Positions 11,893 through 23,346 of a DNA stretch of 64,000 nucleotides are shown one piece after another. The stretch's first letter is position 1. Each line of letters begins with the position of its first letter. The stretch is from Furcasterigmium furcatum (taxonomy: Eukaryota > Ascomycota > Sordariomycetes > Glomerellales > Plectosphaerellaceae), in the NCBI GenBank assembly GCA_001599815.1, contig BCIA01000003.1, forward strand, positions 3,968,001-4,032,000, given 5' to 3'. Below the pieces are notes generated by a model that saw only the letters and a list, made by a program, of their open reading frames with translations, did not search any database and was not told where the DNA came from. The translations under genes were made by a program, and so were the position numbers.

Positions 11893-12550
11893 TGTCTATG
11901 TAACCACGACGCGACAGGAGGGTCGTCTTCCGGAGGACTCGGCTCACTGATTCGCCGCTCACAGCTTGGCGGGGAGGGAAGATCCAGGGGATGGCGTTGC
12001 CGAGGGAGTCTTACGGACGTAAGCTGGTGGCCGGGTTGCCGGGCTTGTTCCACCCGGATGGATGTCTCTCAATGGCTTCTCGCGACGGTGTTGAGTGGGA
12101 TGAGTCCGAGTCTGAGCTCGAGGACGACAGACTGGCCGATTCTCCTTTTAGCTCCCGCGGAAAGGTACTTTCGAAGGTGAGCGTGCTGCGTGACGCTTCC
12201 TCTAGTGAAGCCTAGAGTCGAAATAGTGCCAACGGCGCAGGCGCAGCCTGGATAAGCGGGCGGGCGGGCACAGTGCGACGGGTGCGCTCCCTGGCCCGCT
12301 CCCGCCCTCTGGCACAGAAATTAATTCCCCGAAGCACACAAGTTCCTGGAGCCGCGTGCCAAGTTGGCGGTATCCGCACTGACGACAAATGTCTCAGAGC
12401 GGCTTCGCAGGTTCGGTCCCGAAGCTTGGGGCTCGGAGGAGGAGCGCCTAGAAGCTATGATACACGGGTAGCCCATGGCGCCCTCTCATATTGAGTACAG
12501 TATTCGAGTATATACAGTATACATAGATACAAAATCGGCGACTGTGGCAT
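11893..12550. other. Intergenic region upstream of the transcription factor
   Basis: 658 bases between the transcription factor start and the stop of the next minus-strand gene. It should contain the transcription factor promoter. I see no gene in it. Confidence 0.5.
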
Positions 12551-14551
12551 CTATAGGCCGCTGCCAGACACAAGCCAGTCATTGTGGTTCCGTTTCCGCC
12601 ATTTCAGCAGGAGCCTGGCCAGCTTCCGGGCTTGGTCCTCGCCGAGGTCGTTCCTGATGACTGCGACCACGAAGTCAGCCTGCGAAGCCCGCCCAGGCTC
12701 TCCGCGCCAGAGAAGTCGGGCACAAACCCTCGCAAGGGCAAGCAGAGCCTCCCCTCTGGGCATCTCACCCTCGGCGCGCAGCCACGCGTTACAGCGCGAG
12801 ACATGCCTGAACATGTCCCGATCTGACAAGTGACGAGCGTGCGAGAACCACGTCGCCATAACTCTGGTAAACTCGTGCTTTCTGCGGCGCTCTTGGTCAT
12901 CCACGACCACTGTGGCATGGAACAAGCTCCATACCACACCAGGATGCACCCGAGGATCATAAATCATGTCCTTGACCATCGTCGTCCACGACTCGCAAGT
13001 CCAGTCCAGTCCCTCAACCCTCTGGAAGCCGTTTCTGTACACGGCCATGAGCTGGCACAGCTCGATAGACAGAGCGTGGTCCTGGCTTCGGATCATCTTC
13101 AGGGCGGGGACTGAGAGTGCCGAATTATCCGGTCGAGCAGCGCTCCATGCTCGGAAGGATGCGAGGAATTCCTTGGTGAGGCCGAGCTTTCGAATGGCTT
13201 GGAGATAGTCCGACTCAAGCGGCCGGCTCAGCTTTGCAGCGTTAATGTGCCATAAGAGAGCAGCAAGGCTCGTCTCAGGTGAACGTTTTGTGGCCCAGCG
13301 CCATGGGCTCTTAACCAAGGATAGGCTGTCCAACAACCCCTGGCTCTGCCACTGCTGGATCAAGAGTATGCAGGTTCGCCGTTCCTTCACTGGTGTCCAT
13401 TCACCCCCGATATGATCCAAACGACTGATGGCGTCGAGCAGGTATTCCTCTCCAACATGAGGCAGTCGCGCAAGGATGGTCAACCATGCCTCTCTCCGGT
13501 GAAACCCCGAGGCATCAGGCTGTTGAAGGCTGGCTGCTGCCACGGAGTCCTCGAGCCGGGCGAGGAGCTCTGAGTGACCATCCTGTCCGGGGTTGATGGT
13601 GCTCAATGATGCAACGGCACTGTTGATCACAAGTCCGAAGTGTTTGCGGATGTTCTGGAACAAAGAGCGTAGAATGGCCTCCAGCCCGGTGGCGAGGTGT
13701 AGGGTGAACGTATCCGGTACGGCAAGCATGATCTTCTCGAAGATTGGGATTTTGTGCCGATCAGAGGGCAGCTTTGACAGTTCCACCAGGATTGAGTTGA
13801 TGCCAGCCAAATCGACCTGCTCGAAACCCTGTACCCTCGAAGTAGCCAGGCCTTCGATCACGGCGGACCAGAATGATGATGCTGCTTCAGCAACAATGCC
13901 ACGCTCATGTTTGTTCTTCCGCAGCCATTCTCTCTTTTCCAACGCGCCCATGAACGAGACGACCATGTCGGGGATCGCGTTGGCCGCGATCGAGCCGAGG
14001 AATATGTCCCGTTCAAGAGCGCCCATGACCTCCAAAAACTCGGCATCGAGCTTGCCGGATGATTTTTCAAGGACATCGAGGGCTTTCGAGAAATATTCGG
14101 AAATGTCCTCGGAAGCATCGGCGACGGTCTTGAGATCGCCCCAATCCATATCTTCAGTGACTTCCTCGAGATGGAAGAAGCGTTGGAGCTTTGACAACAG
14201 CCCGCGCCCCAACTGCGCCGACTCGGCCTCCATCTCTTTCTTTCTGGCGTCTGAAGTCGTAGGCGGCTTCCACTTCCATTGTGTAAAGTCCACTGGGAAC
14301 TCGACCATCCAGGGTGGCAGGGTCGGTTGGAACTCGTTGGAATACAGCCCCGTCATCCTCCGCTTGCCGAGCCTCCGCCGGTTCTCGAGAGGGCCAGGCG
14401 TCGAGCTGGACAGACGTCGCGACGGGCGAGATACATGGCAGTATCTTTCGAAAGCGCTGGCCAGGATGCTGTCAGTGATCCAGACGTGGTCGGTGGGCGC
14501 TCGAATGTGTTTGACGGCACGGCTACACCGCGCCGTCGGTCGGGACGCCAT
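12551..14551 (-). CDS. Hypothetical alpha-helical protein, probably mitochondrial
   Basis: Single exon, 666 residues. The first 60 residues are rich in Arg, Ser and Ala with almost no acidic residues (for example SRPSRRLSSSTPGP), which is what a mitochondrial presequence looks like. The rest is predicted to be mainly helical, with many Leu/Ala/Trp-spaced segments resembling a helical-repeat solenoid, and a basic C-terminus (LARLLLKWRKRNHNDW). I find no catalytic motif and do not recognise the family. It is transcribed divergently from the uroporphyrinogen decarboxylase gene across 341 bp, so the two may share a promoter. Mitochondrial location is inferred from composition only. Confidence 0.75.
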   Translation of the reverse strand: MASRPTARCSRAVKHIRAPTDHVWITDSILASAFERYCHVSRPSRRLSSSTPGPLENRRRLGKRRMTGLYSNEFQPTLPPWMVEFPVDFTQWKWKPPTTSDARKKEMEAESAQLGRGLLSKLQRFFHLEEVTEDMDWGDLKTVADASEDISEYFSKALDVLEKSSGKLDAEFLEVMGALERDIFLGSIAANAIPDMVVSFMGALEKREWLRKNKHERGIVAEAASSFWSAVIEGLATSRVQGFEQVDLAGINSILVELSKLPSDRHKIPIFEKIMLAVPDTFTLHLATGLEAILRSLFQNIRKHFGLVINSAVASLSTINPGQDGHSELLARLEDSVAAASLQQPDASGFHRREAWLTILARLPHVGEEYLLDAISRLDHIGGEWTPVKERRTCILLIQQWQSQGLLDSLSLVKSPWRWATKRSPETSLAALLWHINAAKLSRPLESDYLQAIRKLGLTKEFLASFRAWSAARPDNSALSVPALKMIRSQDHALSIELCQLMAVYRNGFQRVEGLDWTCESWTTMVKDMIYDPRVHPGVVWSLFHATVVVDDQERRRKHEFTRVMATWFSHARHLSDRDMFRHVSRCNAWLRAEGEMPRGEALLALARVCARLLWRGEPGRASQADFVVAVIRNDLGEDQARKLARLLLKWRKRNHNDWLVSGSGL

Positions 14552-14892
14552 TAGGGGGGGCGTCAGAGGCCTCGCGAGATCCCCCTGTCGTTCAGAAAGA
14601 GTGTTATGAAGTTATCATGGCCAATTGACCACAATGGATGCAGGATTCGCCCGTCGTGGCCAAAAAGTATCGCGTCCGTGATGGATGGTGAAGCTCGGAA
14701 GAAGTCGACAAATTGAAGCTCTGGCATTGGTGAAATTTGGAGACCCACCCTCCAGCCACCGTTTGTGGCTGAAGCCCCCGAGTCGCCCCGGGAACTTCTC
14801 GGCGGGGTCTCGGTGATCGCGGGGCAACTGCAGAAAAGCGCAAGCTGCATCCCCAGACCACACGGACGGGGACACATTGAACACCAGCAAAC
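14552..14892. promoter_or_regulatory. Shared divergent promoter region (666-aa protein and HEM12)
   Basis: 341 bases lie between the ATG of the minus-strand hypothetical gene and the ATG of uroporphyrinogen decarboxylase. Both promoters must sit here or overlap the transcription units. I cannot name individual factor sites with confidence. Confidence 0.6.
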
Positions 14893-16167
14893 ATGGCGGA
14901 ACACACATTCGAGCCTTTGAAGAACGACCTGCTGCTGCGGGCAGCGCGGGGTGGGTTACGAGAATCTCAATGGCTCGCTACAGGCCTTTTCTGACTCTTC
15001 GCAGGCGAAACCATCGAGCGCCCGCCATGCTGGATCATGCGACAAGGTACGGAAGCCCGGAGGGGAATTGGCATCCATTCCTAGTCTGACCTTTGCTCAT
15101 AGCTGGCCGCTACCTCCCCGAGTACCACGAAGCCAAGGGTAGCCGCGACTTCTTCGAGTGTTGCCGCGACCCCGAAGTCGCCTCGACCATCACCCTGCAG
15201 CCGGTCGAGCGGTTTGCCGGCCTCCTCGACGCCGCCATCATCTTCAGCGACATCCTCGTCATTCCCCAGGCGCTCGGCATGACGGTCGAGATGATCGACA
15301 AGAAGGGCCCTCACTTCCCCGACCCTCTCAAGACGCCCGCGGACGAGCAGTACGCCTCGGTCATGGCCAAGGACCCCGTCGCGGCCGCGGCCGACCTCGA
15401 CTACGTCTACCAGGCCCTAACGCTGACGCGCAAGAAGCTCGCCGGCCGCGTGCCCCTCATCGGATTCTGCGGCGCCCCTTGGACCCTGCTCTGCTACATG
15501 GTCGAGGGCGGCGGCTCCAAGCTCTTCATGCAGAGCAAGACGTGGACGTACCGCTACGCGCGCGAGTCGCAGGCCCTCCTCCAGAAGATCGCGGAGGTCT
15601 GCGTCGAATACCTCGCGCTGCAGGTCAAGGCGGGCGCGCAGCTCGTCATGGTCTTCGAGTCGTGGGCGGGCGAGCTCGGGCCCGAGGCGTTCAAGCGCTT
15701 CAGCGAGCCGTACCTCAAGTACATCTCCGACAAGCTGCCGCTGAAGCTCAAGGAGATGGGCCTCGAGCCCGTGCCCATGACCGTGTTCCCCAAGGGCGCG
15801 TGGCATGCGCTGGACAGCGTGCTGGACCTGGGGTACAACGCCGTGGGACTGGACTGGCTCCACGACCCGGCGGAGGCCGTCAAGATCCGTGGCGACAGGC
15901 AGGTTGCCTTCCAGGGTAACGCTGACCCCGGAGTGCTCTACGGTACCAAGGAGGAGATTACTGCTGCCGTCGAGGTCATGGTGGACGGCTTCTGGAAGGA
16001 CAAGAAGCTGTGGATTGCCAACCTCGGACACGGTATGTCTTCTGCACCTGCTCGATGTGAGACCCGAGATACACGTGACTAACAGGACTTTAGGCATCAC
16101 GCCGGGTGTCAACCCGGAGGACCTGCGGTTCTACTTGGAGGAGATTCATCGCCTGACGAAGAAGTAA
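14893..16167 (+). CDS. HEM12: Uroporphyrinogen decarboxylase
   Basis: Four exons (14893-14950, 15005-15046, 15103-16032, 16094-16167) give 367 residues, the usual length for eukaryotic UROD. The enzyme removes four acetate carboxyl groups from uroporphyrinogen III to give coproporphyrinogen III in cytosolic haem synthesis. Family signatures are clear: ERPPCWIMRQ joined across a 56-bp intron to AGRYLPEYHE (substrate-binding Arg), the conserved Asp in IIFSDILVIPQALGM, GFCGAPWTLLCYM, FESWAGELGPEAF, and the C-terminal NLGHGITPGVNPE. All introns have standard GT-AG ends. The only small oddity is Cys in ERPPCW, where Val or Met is more usual. It is a highly conserved single-copy housekeeping gene. 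Confidence 0.98.
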
Positions 16168-16758
16168 CTAGGCACGTAATGGGCCAGGGAAGTCTTGTTA
16201 ACAGACAAGCAAGAGGGTATTCCAAAAAGAGGCTGTAGAGAAAAGAAAATCGGCATGTTAGGCGCATGGGATGTTGCGATGCATCTACTACTTCACCACT
16301 CTTCAACTGAATGAACTCACTTGGCGCGGGGTAGACTCGAGCCCCTCATCTAAGTGTCTCTTGCGGCGGTCTGAGTCCCGACCCCGACCTCCACCTAGTG
16401 TAATTGGGCACTGAGGAACAAGTCACTTATCGACAGGATGTGATGCATGTAATGGATGATTGATACTTTTTTCATTCGTGATCGTGCCTGATCCCTCCCT
16501 CGTAGCTAAATATCATTGTGGTATCTTTGTAACTTTTTAGATGTTTCGTAAACCTCCCCCGAGATCAAACACATCGGACTCCTAAACCCAGAGATTCGTT
16601 CATAATGATACAGTAATAAAAAGATGCGGTAGTGGGGTATCTTGCTTCATGAGTTCGGTACAAAGAAGCAATGCAGAGAAGCCGGTCCGCTGTCGTGAGA
16701 AATAGAGAAGCGCAAGCCGCTGGCGATGACGAGAAGAGAGAAAGACAGGGCCAGGTGC
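16168..16758. other. Intergenic region between two convergent genes
   Basis: 591 bases between the stops of UROD and the DUF3602 gene, AT-richer than the coding sequence, consistent with 3' untranslated regions. I see nothing else. Confidence 0.55.
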
Positions 16759-17163
16759 TCATGCCTTCTTGCCGGTGAGGGTCTGGAGGAAGGCCCTGCC
16801 CTTGGCGGCGATCTCAGAGCTGCGGCGGCCGTGGCTGGACGAATCGTCCTCGATGGCGCTCTCGAAGCTGGCCTTGTTGGCGGCAGCCATCTCGTCGGAG
16901 CCGGCGCGGAAGATGTTGGCGGCGCCTCCACGGCCGATGTGGGTGGTGTTGGAGGAGGAGCGGCGGGGGACGGGCTGGACGTCCTGGCGCAGACGGGTCT
17001 CAACGGGGTCGTCGTTCTTGAGCATGTTGCCGCTGCCGCCACGTCCGGTGGTAACGACGGCGGACTTGAGAGAGGGGGTCTGGAGGTCCTTGGTAGAGAC
17101 CTTGTCGAACTTGGTGGAGTGGGCGTAGTTGCCAGCACCGCCGCGGCCGTGAGAGACGAGCAT
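16759..17163 (-). CDS. DUF3602 family small GRGGxGN-repeat protein
   Basis: Single exon, 134 residues. Three copies of a Gly-Arg-Gly-Gly motif occur: GRGGAGN at residues 6-12, GRGGSGN near 40, and GRGGAAN near 78. This repeat defines the fungal DUF3602 family, whose members are small, hydrophilic and of unknown biochemical function. The intervening sequence is charged and probably disordered, and the C-terminus is basic (LQTLTGKKA). There is no signal peptide or membrane segment. Its start lies at the edge of the 4.6-kb gene-free interval that ends at velB. Confidence 0.88.
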   Translation of the reverse strand: MLVSHGRGGAGNYAHSTKFDKVSTKDLQTPSLKSAVVTTGRGGSGNMLKNDDPVETRLRQDVQPVPRRSSSNTTHIGRGGAANIFRAGSDEMAAANKASFESAIEDDSSSHGRRSSEIAAKGRAFLQTLTGKKA

Positions 17164-20100
17164 TTTGATGGAGGGTTGGAGGGGTGGTTGAAGAGGAGGT
17201 GGTGGTGAGTGATTGGGGGTGGATGGTGCCGGTGTAAGTCGCGGGGTGCACTTGTGTGGATGTAGACTTGGTTTGGCCGAGAGACTCTTGCTCCGATTGA
17301 GTGGTGTCTGAGTTGTACTGTGATGGTGATGAGGACAGAGGATGGGAGGAGGGGAGAATGGCCGGAGGAGTTATATACGCGGTGGGCAGGTTGTTGTCTT
17401 GGAACCACGGGCAACGATGGTGGTTGTGCGTAGTGTGTGTGACCAGCTCTCAGGGGAGCTCGACCCCTCCCCCGGATCCATCGCCCTTGGCATGGAAAAA
17501 GCTGATCACACGGACAGCCAAAATCTTTTTTCGCCCTTCTCCACCAGGTACAGAGGATCACGCAGACGGAAGACGGGGCGGGCAGGTTTCGCACGCAAGG
17601 CGGGCCGAGAACAAAGGGCAAACTATTAGCCAACACTCACGTAATGAAAACGCTCGTGGCCAGCCGATGAGACCACACGCCATGCCCGAGCTCCTCTCGC
17701 GCCATTGCCCTACCCGCCAACTGGAATGCGCGCGCCCCTTGTAAGCTGTGGAAGACATGGCCGGATTGTGTCACTTGACCACCTGTTCCAGAAGAGAAGC
17801 CCCCCGGCCGGTATTGCGACACCTTGCCGCCATCGTGCGCATGTGGTGTTCCTGAATTGGAGCGCCGCCAAGTTGCCCGGCCACCAGGGTAAGGCGAGGG
17901 GAGGTGGTTTTTCTGTGTCATCGGATGAGCCAACCGATCGAAATCCAGGGGTATTGGCCTTCCGAGTCCCATAAACTCCGTGCTAACTCAGAAGCTTGAA
18001 ATTTCGTGGTGTTTTCCCCGTCGCCGAACGCAGCACGATGGAACCGGCCCGGGATGGCGGCAACAGCCCGGGGATGACTGAGGCGCGCTGCCGCATGGAG
18101 CAGAGCCGCCTGTAGCCAGTGCCAGGTTGCCGGGCAGTGGAGTGCCAGGCAGGAAAAATTTGCCCGGCAGCTGGGCTGGGGAGTCCCAAGACACGAGCCC
18201 CGCATAAAATCCGGGGCGAACGACGCTGGCGTCATCGAGCCCCTTGGTCACCGAAAGAAGGGAAAAGCCTGAGGTGCAGTTAGGCCAGAAAAGCCGCAGA
18301 GGCGTGGCGAGACCAAGGTAGCCAACAGGATCCTCTGGCACGCGCACCCTCCCGTCGGCCGGCTCCAAGCGCCCTGTTGATCGTGTTTTAAGCTTAACGC
18401 CTGCGAGGGCGAGCTGGGAACAGCTCTGCTGACCACACCCCTCATCCCCTCATGGCCGATCGCCGTCCTCCGAGTCACATGCGACGGCGAGCTCAGGCAG
18501 CTTTGCAAGTTGTTTCCCTACCCTTCAGCTGAGAAGACCCTAGGGCATCGCCGTGGCGTCTGACGCCCACGCCTCAGTACCCATCGCTCCGGCGCGGGAC
18601 CAAAACGGTCACGGGACGACAGCTCAAGTGAGCCCGCAGCCGTCCCTCGTCGCAATGCCGGGAGCCCAACCCAATAATCGATGCGCATTTCTCATTTCGC
18701 CTTGCGTGCGTCACCCGTCGCCCTCAGAAATCGTCGTCCCGGCAGGGTTCCACTGGTTGGGACGGGATGTATCTGCACCCCGGATTTTCACCCCGGTCGT
18801 TGCCAACAGGGGATGGATGTGAGGTGAGGGGCTCTGTCTAGCGTCACCATGAGCGCTGCCAAGTCGACCTCTCGACCTTGTGACTGATTGACTTTTGCAG
18901 TGGCTTGGCCTCTCGTCCTCAGGCAGGTCAAGGGAGCGACGATTTCGGAGGTGGTCTGGTGACGGTGTCAAGTGCGTCGGTTTCTGCGCTCTTCCTCTGG
19001 AGCAGTGATGCCATCGGGCAGGCCGAAGAGTCGAGGAAAGCCCCCGAGGCAGTCTCAGAATCCCTGCCACCGCCAGATGCCAGTTGGACGACGACCGCCG
19101 TGGCAACGCGGATCAGGCTGCTTGGTTGCCCTACTTGCCTACGTACCATAATGGACGAAGAACCAGGGACTCTTGGCGCAACAGAGAGCTAAAGCCGTTT
19201 TCGGTCATGCCGTGCCTAGTTCAGACCGGTGAGTGACCTCGTCTCGTCGCAACCTCACCGCCCGAGTACAGGCAACTGCTTTACTGAGAAGACACGACGA
19301 CATTTCTTCACTCATGGAAGACCAACATACCGACGCAGATGGTCCATTGTCGCAACGAAGTATGACCCTCGTCGTTTCCACCCTGCCTGTATTGAACCAA
19401 GGGGACGTCCTTGATAACACTCGAGACGTGTCTCTCTTGCGCAAGACCACTTCGGACCTTTCAGCTTCAGCCTCGAGCCATTATTCCGGCCAGTCTGTTG
19501 GATGTTGGCCAGGCGTAAATGCGAGGGGCCAAATGTGCCGTGGTGTCGGGCTCGTCCCCGGTCGGTCAAGCGCAAGACTTCGCAGAGCATGGAGCAACGG
19601 ATGCCAGGCTGCATGAGGTGATGCAGGCCTATGGAACATATCCGTCTTCAGGCTCCCTGCTGCCGGTGGAATCCTGATCGATGTTGGGAGATGACTTGGT
19701 GACGGGAGCGTCAGGGTTCGCTGCGCAACTGCACACGCAGGTCGAGGAGCCCCGGATATGGACTCTGAGACCAGTGTACCGCATGAATTGCATAAATCGT
19801 GTCCTCGGGTACCGCGGACAAGGAGACAATGGATGATGCTCTGAGACAAGCTGAGAGCAAATAAATAAATGCCCGATTCACCAAGACTTGCAGAACCGTC
19901 GCCTCGGGCTCGGCTCGACAGGGACTTGTCCGCCGTGGGTCGCGCGCACGCACATGGCGAAACCGCAAATCTGTAGCAAGCATGTCCAAATGGGGTGTTG
20001 TGCATCGGAGCAGCCACCCAAGGCCAAGGCCATGCTTGCCATCTGGTTTAGGATCCCGGAATGACATCAGAATAATTTGAGACAGGATGAACAGGTATCA

Positions 20101-21794
20101 AAGATGGTCTCGTCGATGATATGATCCGCACGAGCAAGCATGGATGGTGTTGCGCCTGCGACATTCGACTCGTGCGATCCTAGAGGGAGCTTGGGAGCCT
20201 CGGGCTGCCGCTCATCTTGTGGCGGGGGCTGTGCGGTATCAAGGGTGATCGATCTCCTGGGATTTGTGTCCATGGTCGCCCTCAACCTGGGTGAAATAGG
20301 ATTGTCGGTTGATAGTAGTTCGTCCGCGCAATGCCACCTCCGGAGTCGCAAGCCAGCGGCACACGCGATCAAATCCAGAATGCCGGACTCTCGGTAGCTG
20401 AGACAACGGCAGTAGTGCATGGCCGGAAATGGTTGAGAATGAAGCAAGGAGTGTCCTTGACAGGCGAACGTTGTGAAGGATGCGCCGGCAGTCTGGTCGA
20501 CCGAGCGAGGCGGCAACCTGAGCTGCTGGGAACCCGTGCTTGGGAACCACCAGCGCAAGGAGCCCGGGTCTAAGACATGGAACCATCATGTCTGGTGGGT
20601 AAGCGACCGAGCCCCATGAGTCGCGCTGACATGGTGTCGCACTCGTCTCCCACTGCGTCTTCATGTTGTACAGTACCTGCTAGGTAAGGTAAGTATGTCT
20701 GCCTGACTGTCCGCTTTCGAGCTTTCGAGGAGAGTTTCATGGATGGGAACTAAGTAGGTAGAGGCACCTCATGCCAAGAAAGCGGAACTCCGTTGCGGGG
20801 CGTCGTGGTTCTCGAGCTGAGGCATCGTTTCGAGGGCGGCTCCAAGTCCTGGTAGGGGGCTGAAGACGAAGGCGAAGAGAAGAGGTATATGGTCTTTGTA
20901 CCTTTGACATGTGCGCTGACTTGCCTGCACGCCAACGGGTTGGAGGAGGTTCATCGAAAGGAACACTTCGAGATGCGTTTAGCGCCCTCAGTGGATGTAC
21001 TTTTAGTGTCCTCGGGGGCCCGTCAGTCTGAGTGCGGCAACGACAGGTGCTTCCGCGGCCTCGGGAGGACGCCCCCAGGGGCACTTGGCGTCGCCCTCGG
21101 AGCCTGTCAGAAGCCGTGTTCGTCCCAGGTCTCCACTCAGCGGCCGGGCCATCGCCAGCCCAAATGCCTAAAACCGAAAGAGCACCCTGGGCGCCTGCCC
21201 TGTGTTGCCTGTCCATGACGGGCATCCGTGGAGGTTCCCTTGATTCCTTCCTCGCCTCCACCACTCCCGTCTTCCGGGTGCCCACCTTTTTCTCGGCCAG
21301 TGGAGGGTTGCGACACCAGCACCAGAGGCCCGTGTCCACCATCTCATCTACTTTAGTACTCCTACTCTACTTCCCCCCTCCCGCGCCGCCGCGCGACATT
21401 GACGATTCCCAAGAACATTATTGTCCGCCAACGCTCCGCCCGCTCACCCTCCCGAATCGAACTTGCTGCTGGCAGGACGGCGCTATCGCATTCTCAGCCG
21501 GCTACCTGAGATTGAGTACCGTGGTAGTCGACGTCGAGCATCTGTCTATCTACCCGCGAGACTCTGCCTAAATACGGCGCACCCAACCCGGAGCTCCAGC
21601 CTCCTCGATATCTCTGCTTCTATAACCACATCGCGAGCGAATTGGCCGACCTACCCCCCTTGAAATCATCGCGCGTGCTGGAGACACGCCAGTCAACCAT
21701 CCCTCAGACGAGATAGCCTCACCGGAGGACTACTCCCGCACGATATTCGTATCATCTTTGACGAAGCATCCTCATCGCGACCTCCATCTTGGAC
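17164..21794. other. Large gene-free region upstream of velB
   Basis: 4631 bases between divergently transcribed DUF3602 and velB genes. Open frames up to about 200 codons occur on both strands, but they look like GC-driven chance frames: Arg/Pro/Ser-rich, no domain motifs, and many overlapping alternatives. TAGGTA-like motifs lie at 20679 and 20752 and a TACGTACC variant near 19139. I see no transposon ends, tRNA or tandem repeat. The last 577 bases look like an mRNA leader (separate entry). Confidence 0.5.
21218..21794 (+). promoter_or_regulatory. ATG-free leader region of velB
   Basis: No ATG occurs in any frame in the 577 bases before the velB start, although about nine would be expected by chance. 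The sequence is rich in C, A and T with CT-rich stretches near 21355-21385. This suggests a long 5' untranslated leader under selection against upstream starts. The actual transcription start is not visible. Confidence 0.5.
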
Positions 21795-23346
21795 ATGGGG
21801 AGTTACGATCAGCCGCCCGGCATGGGAGGCTACCATTATGGCCCTGCTCATGGCCCTCCTCTTTCGCAGCCCCATCACCAACAGCCGCCGCAACACCCTC
21901 ACCCATACCAGCAACACCATCATCAACCCCAATACCAGCCCCATGCCCCCCCGCCTCCGCATCAGCAACCGACTCTCCCTCCCATGCCGCAATACCAGGG
22001 CCAGGTGCCACCTCCTCTTCCCTCCCAGATGCCGCCTCCGGACAGGCCCAGCAACGGCGTTCCCCCACAAGCCCAAGCGGTGCAGCCAACGCGCAGCATT
22101 GAGCCGGTCTCGAGGCAGGATGATTCTGGGAGACTCTACAAGTGCGTCGCAGGCTCCGCCACGAAGCAGCCGCCCGAAACGTAGCTAATACTGTCGTCAC
22201 AGACTCGACGTGGTTCAGCAGCCCCAAAGGGCGCGAATGTGTGGGTTCGGCGACAAAGATCGCCGGCCCATCACCCCTCCGCCGTGCATTCGCATTATCA
22301 TAATCGATCCAGCCACGGGCAAGGAGATAGACTGCAAGTATGTAGACCTGTGGTTCCTCGTGATACGTTCGTGCGGATGCTCATACAATTCTCCAGCGAT
22401 ATCGACCACGCCATGTTTGTGCTGAACGTCGACTTGTGGTCTGACGACGGCCAGCGCGAGGTCAACCTCGTCCGTCACACGAATAGCGCCCCTTCGATAT
22501 CATCCACCACTCCCTGCTCCTACACCGGCATCGCCGATTCCGCATTCCATCCCATTCTGCCCTCCAGCACACCCCACCGCGACGCGCAGTACCCTCCCGC
22601 CGGGAGTTTGACATACCCGCCTCAGCCACCACAGCAGGGCTACTCGCCCGCATACGGCGGTCCGGCCCCTGGATATCCTATGCGTACGTGTAAACTCTGC
22701 GGCGTTTGACAGCTGGGCACGCGTCTCGTCATTGCTAACTCGACCGCAGAGCAACAGTATGGCCCACCTAACGGCGGCTACCCTCCCAGCCCTGCCTATG
22801 GCTACAACAACATGCCTCCAGGTGATCAGAGCCGACCTGAATACGGCTCATCCCAGTTCCCCTCGCGAGGCGCTATAGGGGGGGCAGCGACAACCCAGGG
22901 AATGTTCACGAGAAACCTGATTGGAAGTCTTGCCGCGAGCGCCTTCAGACTTACCGACACATCGGACCGCATCGGCATCTGGTTCATCATGCAAGACCTG
23001 AGTATCCGTACCGAAGGCACCTTCAGGTGAGCTCACTCCCTATGGACGGGCCTCCCTCGAAAAAAAGATGAGGTACTGACCATCTCCCTGTAGACTACGC
23101 TTCTCCTTCGTCAACGTCGGCGCCACCCGACCCGCGAACCAGCAGGGCAACAAGATGGGCAAGGCTCCCATCCTCGCCTGTTGCTACAGCAAACCCTTCA
23201 GCGTCTTCTCCGCCAAGAAGTTCCCGGGCGTTTGTGAGAGCACGCCGCTGAGCAAGTGCTTCGCTGCCCAGGGCATCAAGATCCCCATCCGCAAGGAGGG
23301 CCAGGACAGCAAGCGGAGCAAGGACGACGATGATGACGACTATTAG
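21795..23346 (+). CDS. velB: Velvet family regulator VelB
   Basis: Five exons (21795-22141, 22203-22337, 22397-22683, 22750-23026, 23094-23346) give 432 residues in phase. VelB is a fungal DNA-binding protein that pairs with VeA and VosA and controls asexual and sexual development and secondary metabolism. Residues 1-100 are extremely Pro/His/Gln-rich. The velvet domain opens at about 112 (RLYKLDVVQQP, then MCGFGDKDRRPITPPP). It continues through MFVLNVDLWS near 170, is split by a Pro/Tyr/Gly-rich insert (about 185-300), and resumes with FTRNLIGSLAASAFRL and GIWFIMQDLSIRTEGTFRLRF. This split is a known feature of VelB and separates it from VeA and VosA. The tail is acidic (DDDDDDY). The first ATG is 21795; an in-frame TTG two codons earlier is not used. 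Confidence 0.95.

Noticed and set aside
15158..15919. 253-codon Arg/Pro-rich frame within UROD
   Set aside because: It is a +1 shadow of the highly biased UROD codons.
18905..20664. Several 90-180 codon frames upstream of velB
   Set aside because: Overlapping on both strands, low-complexity, no motif, no plausible intron chain.
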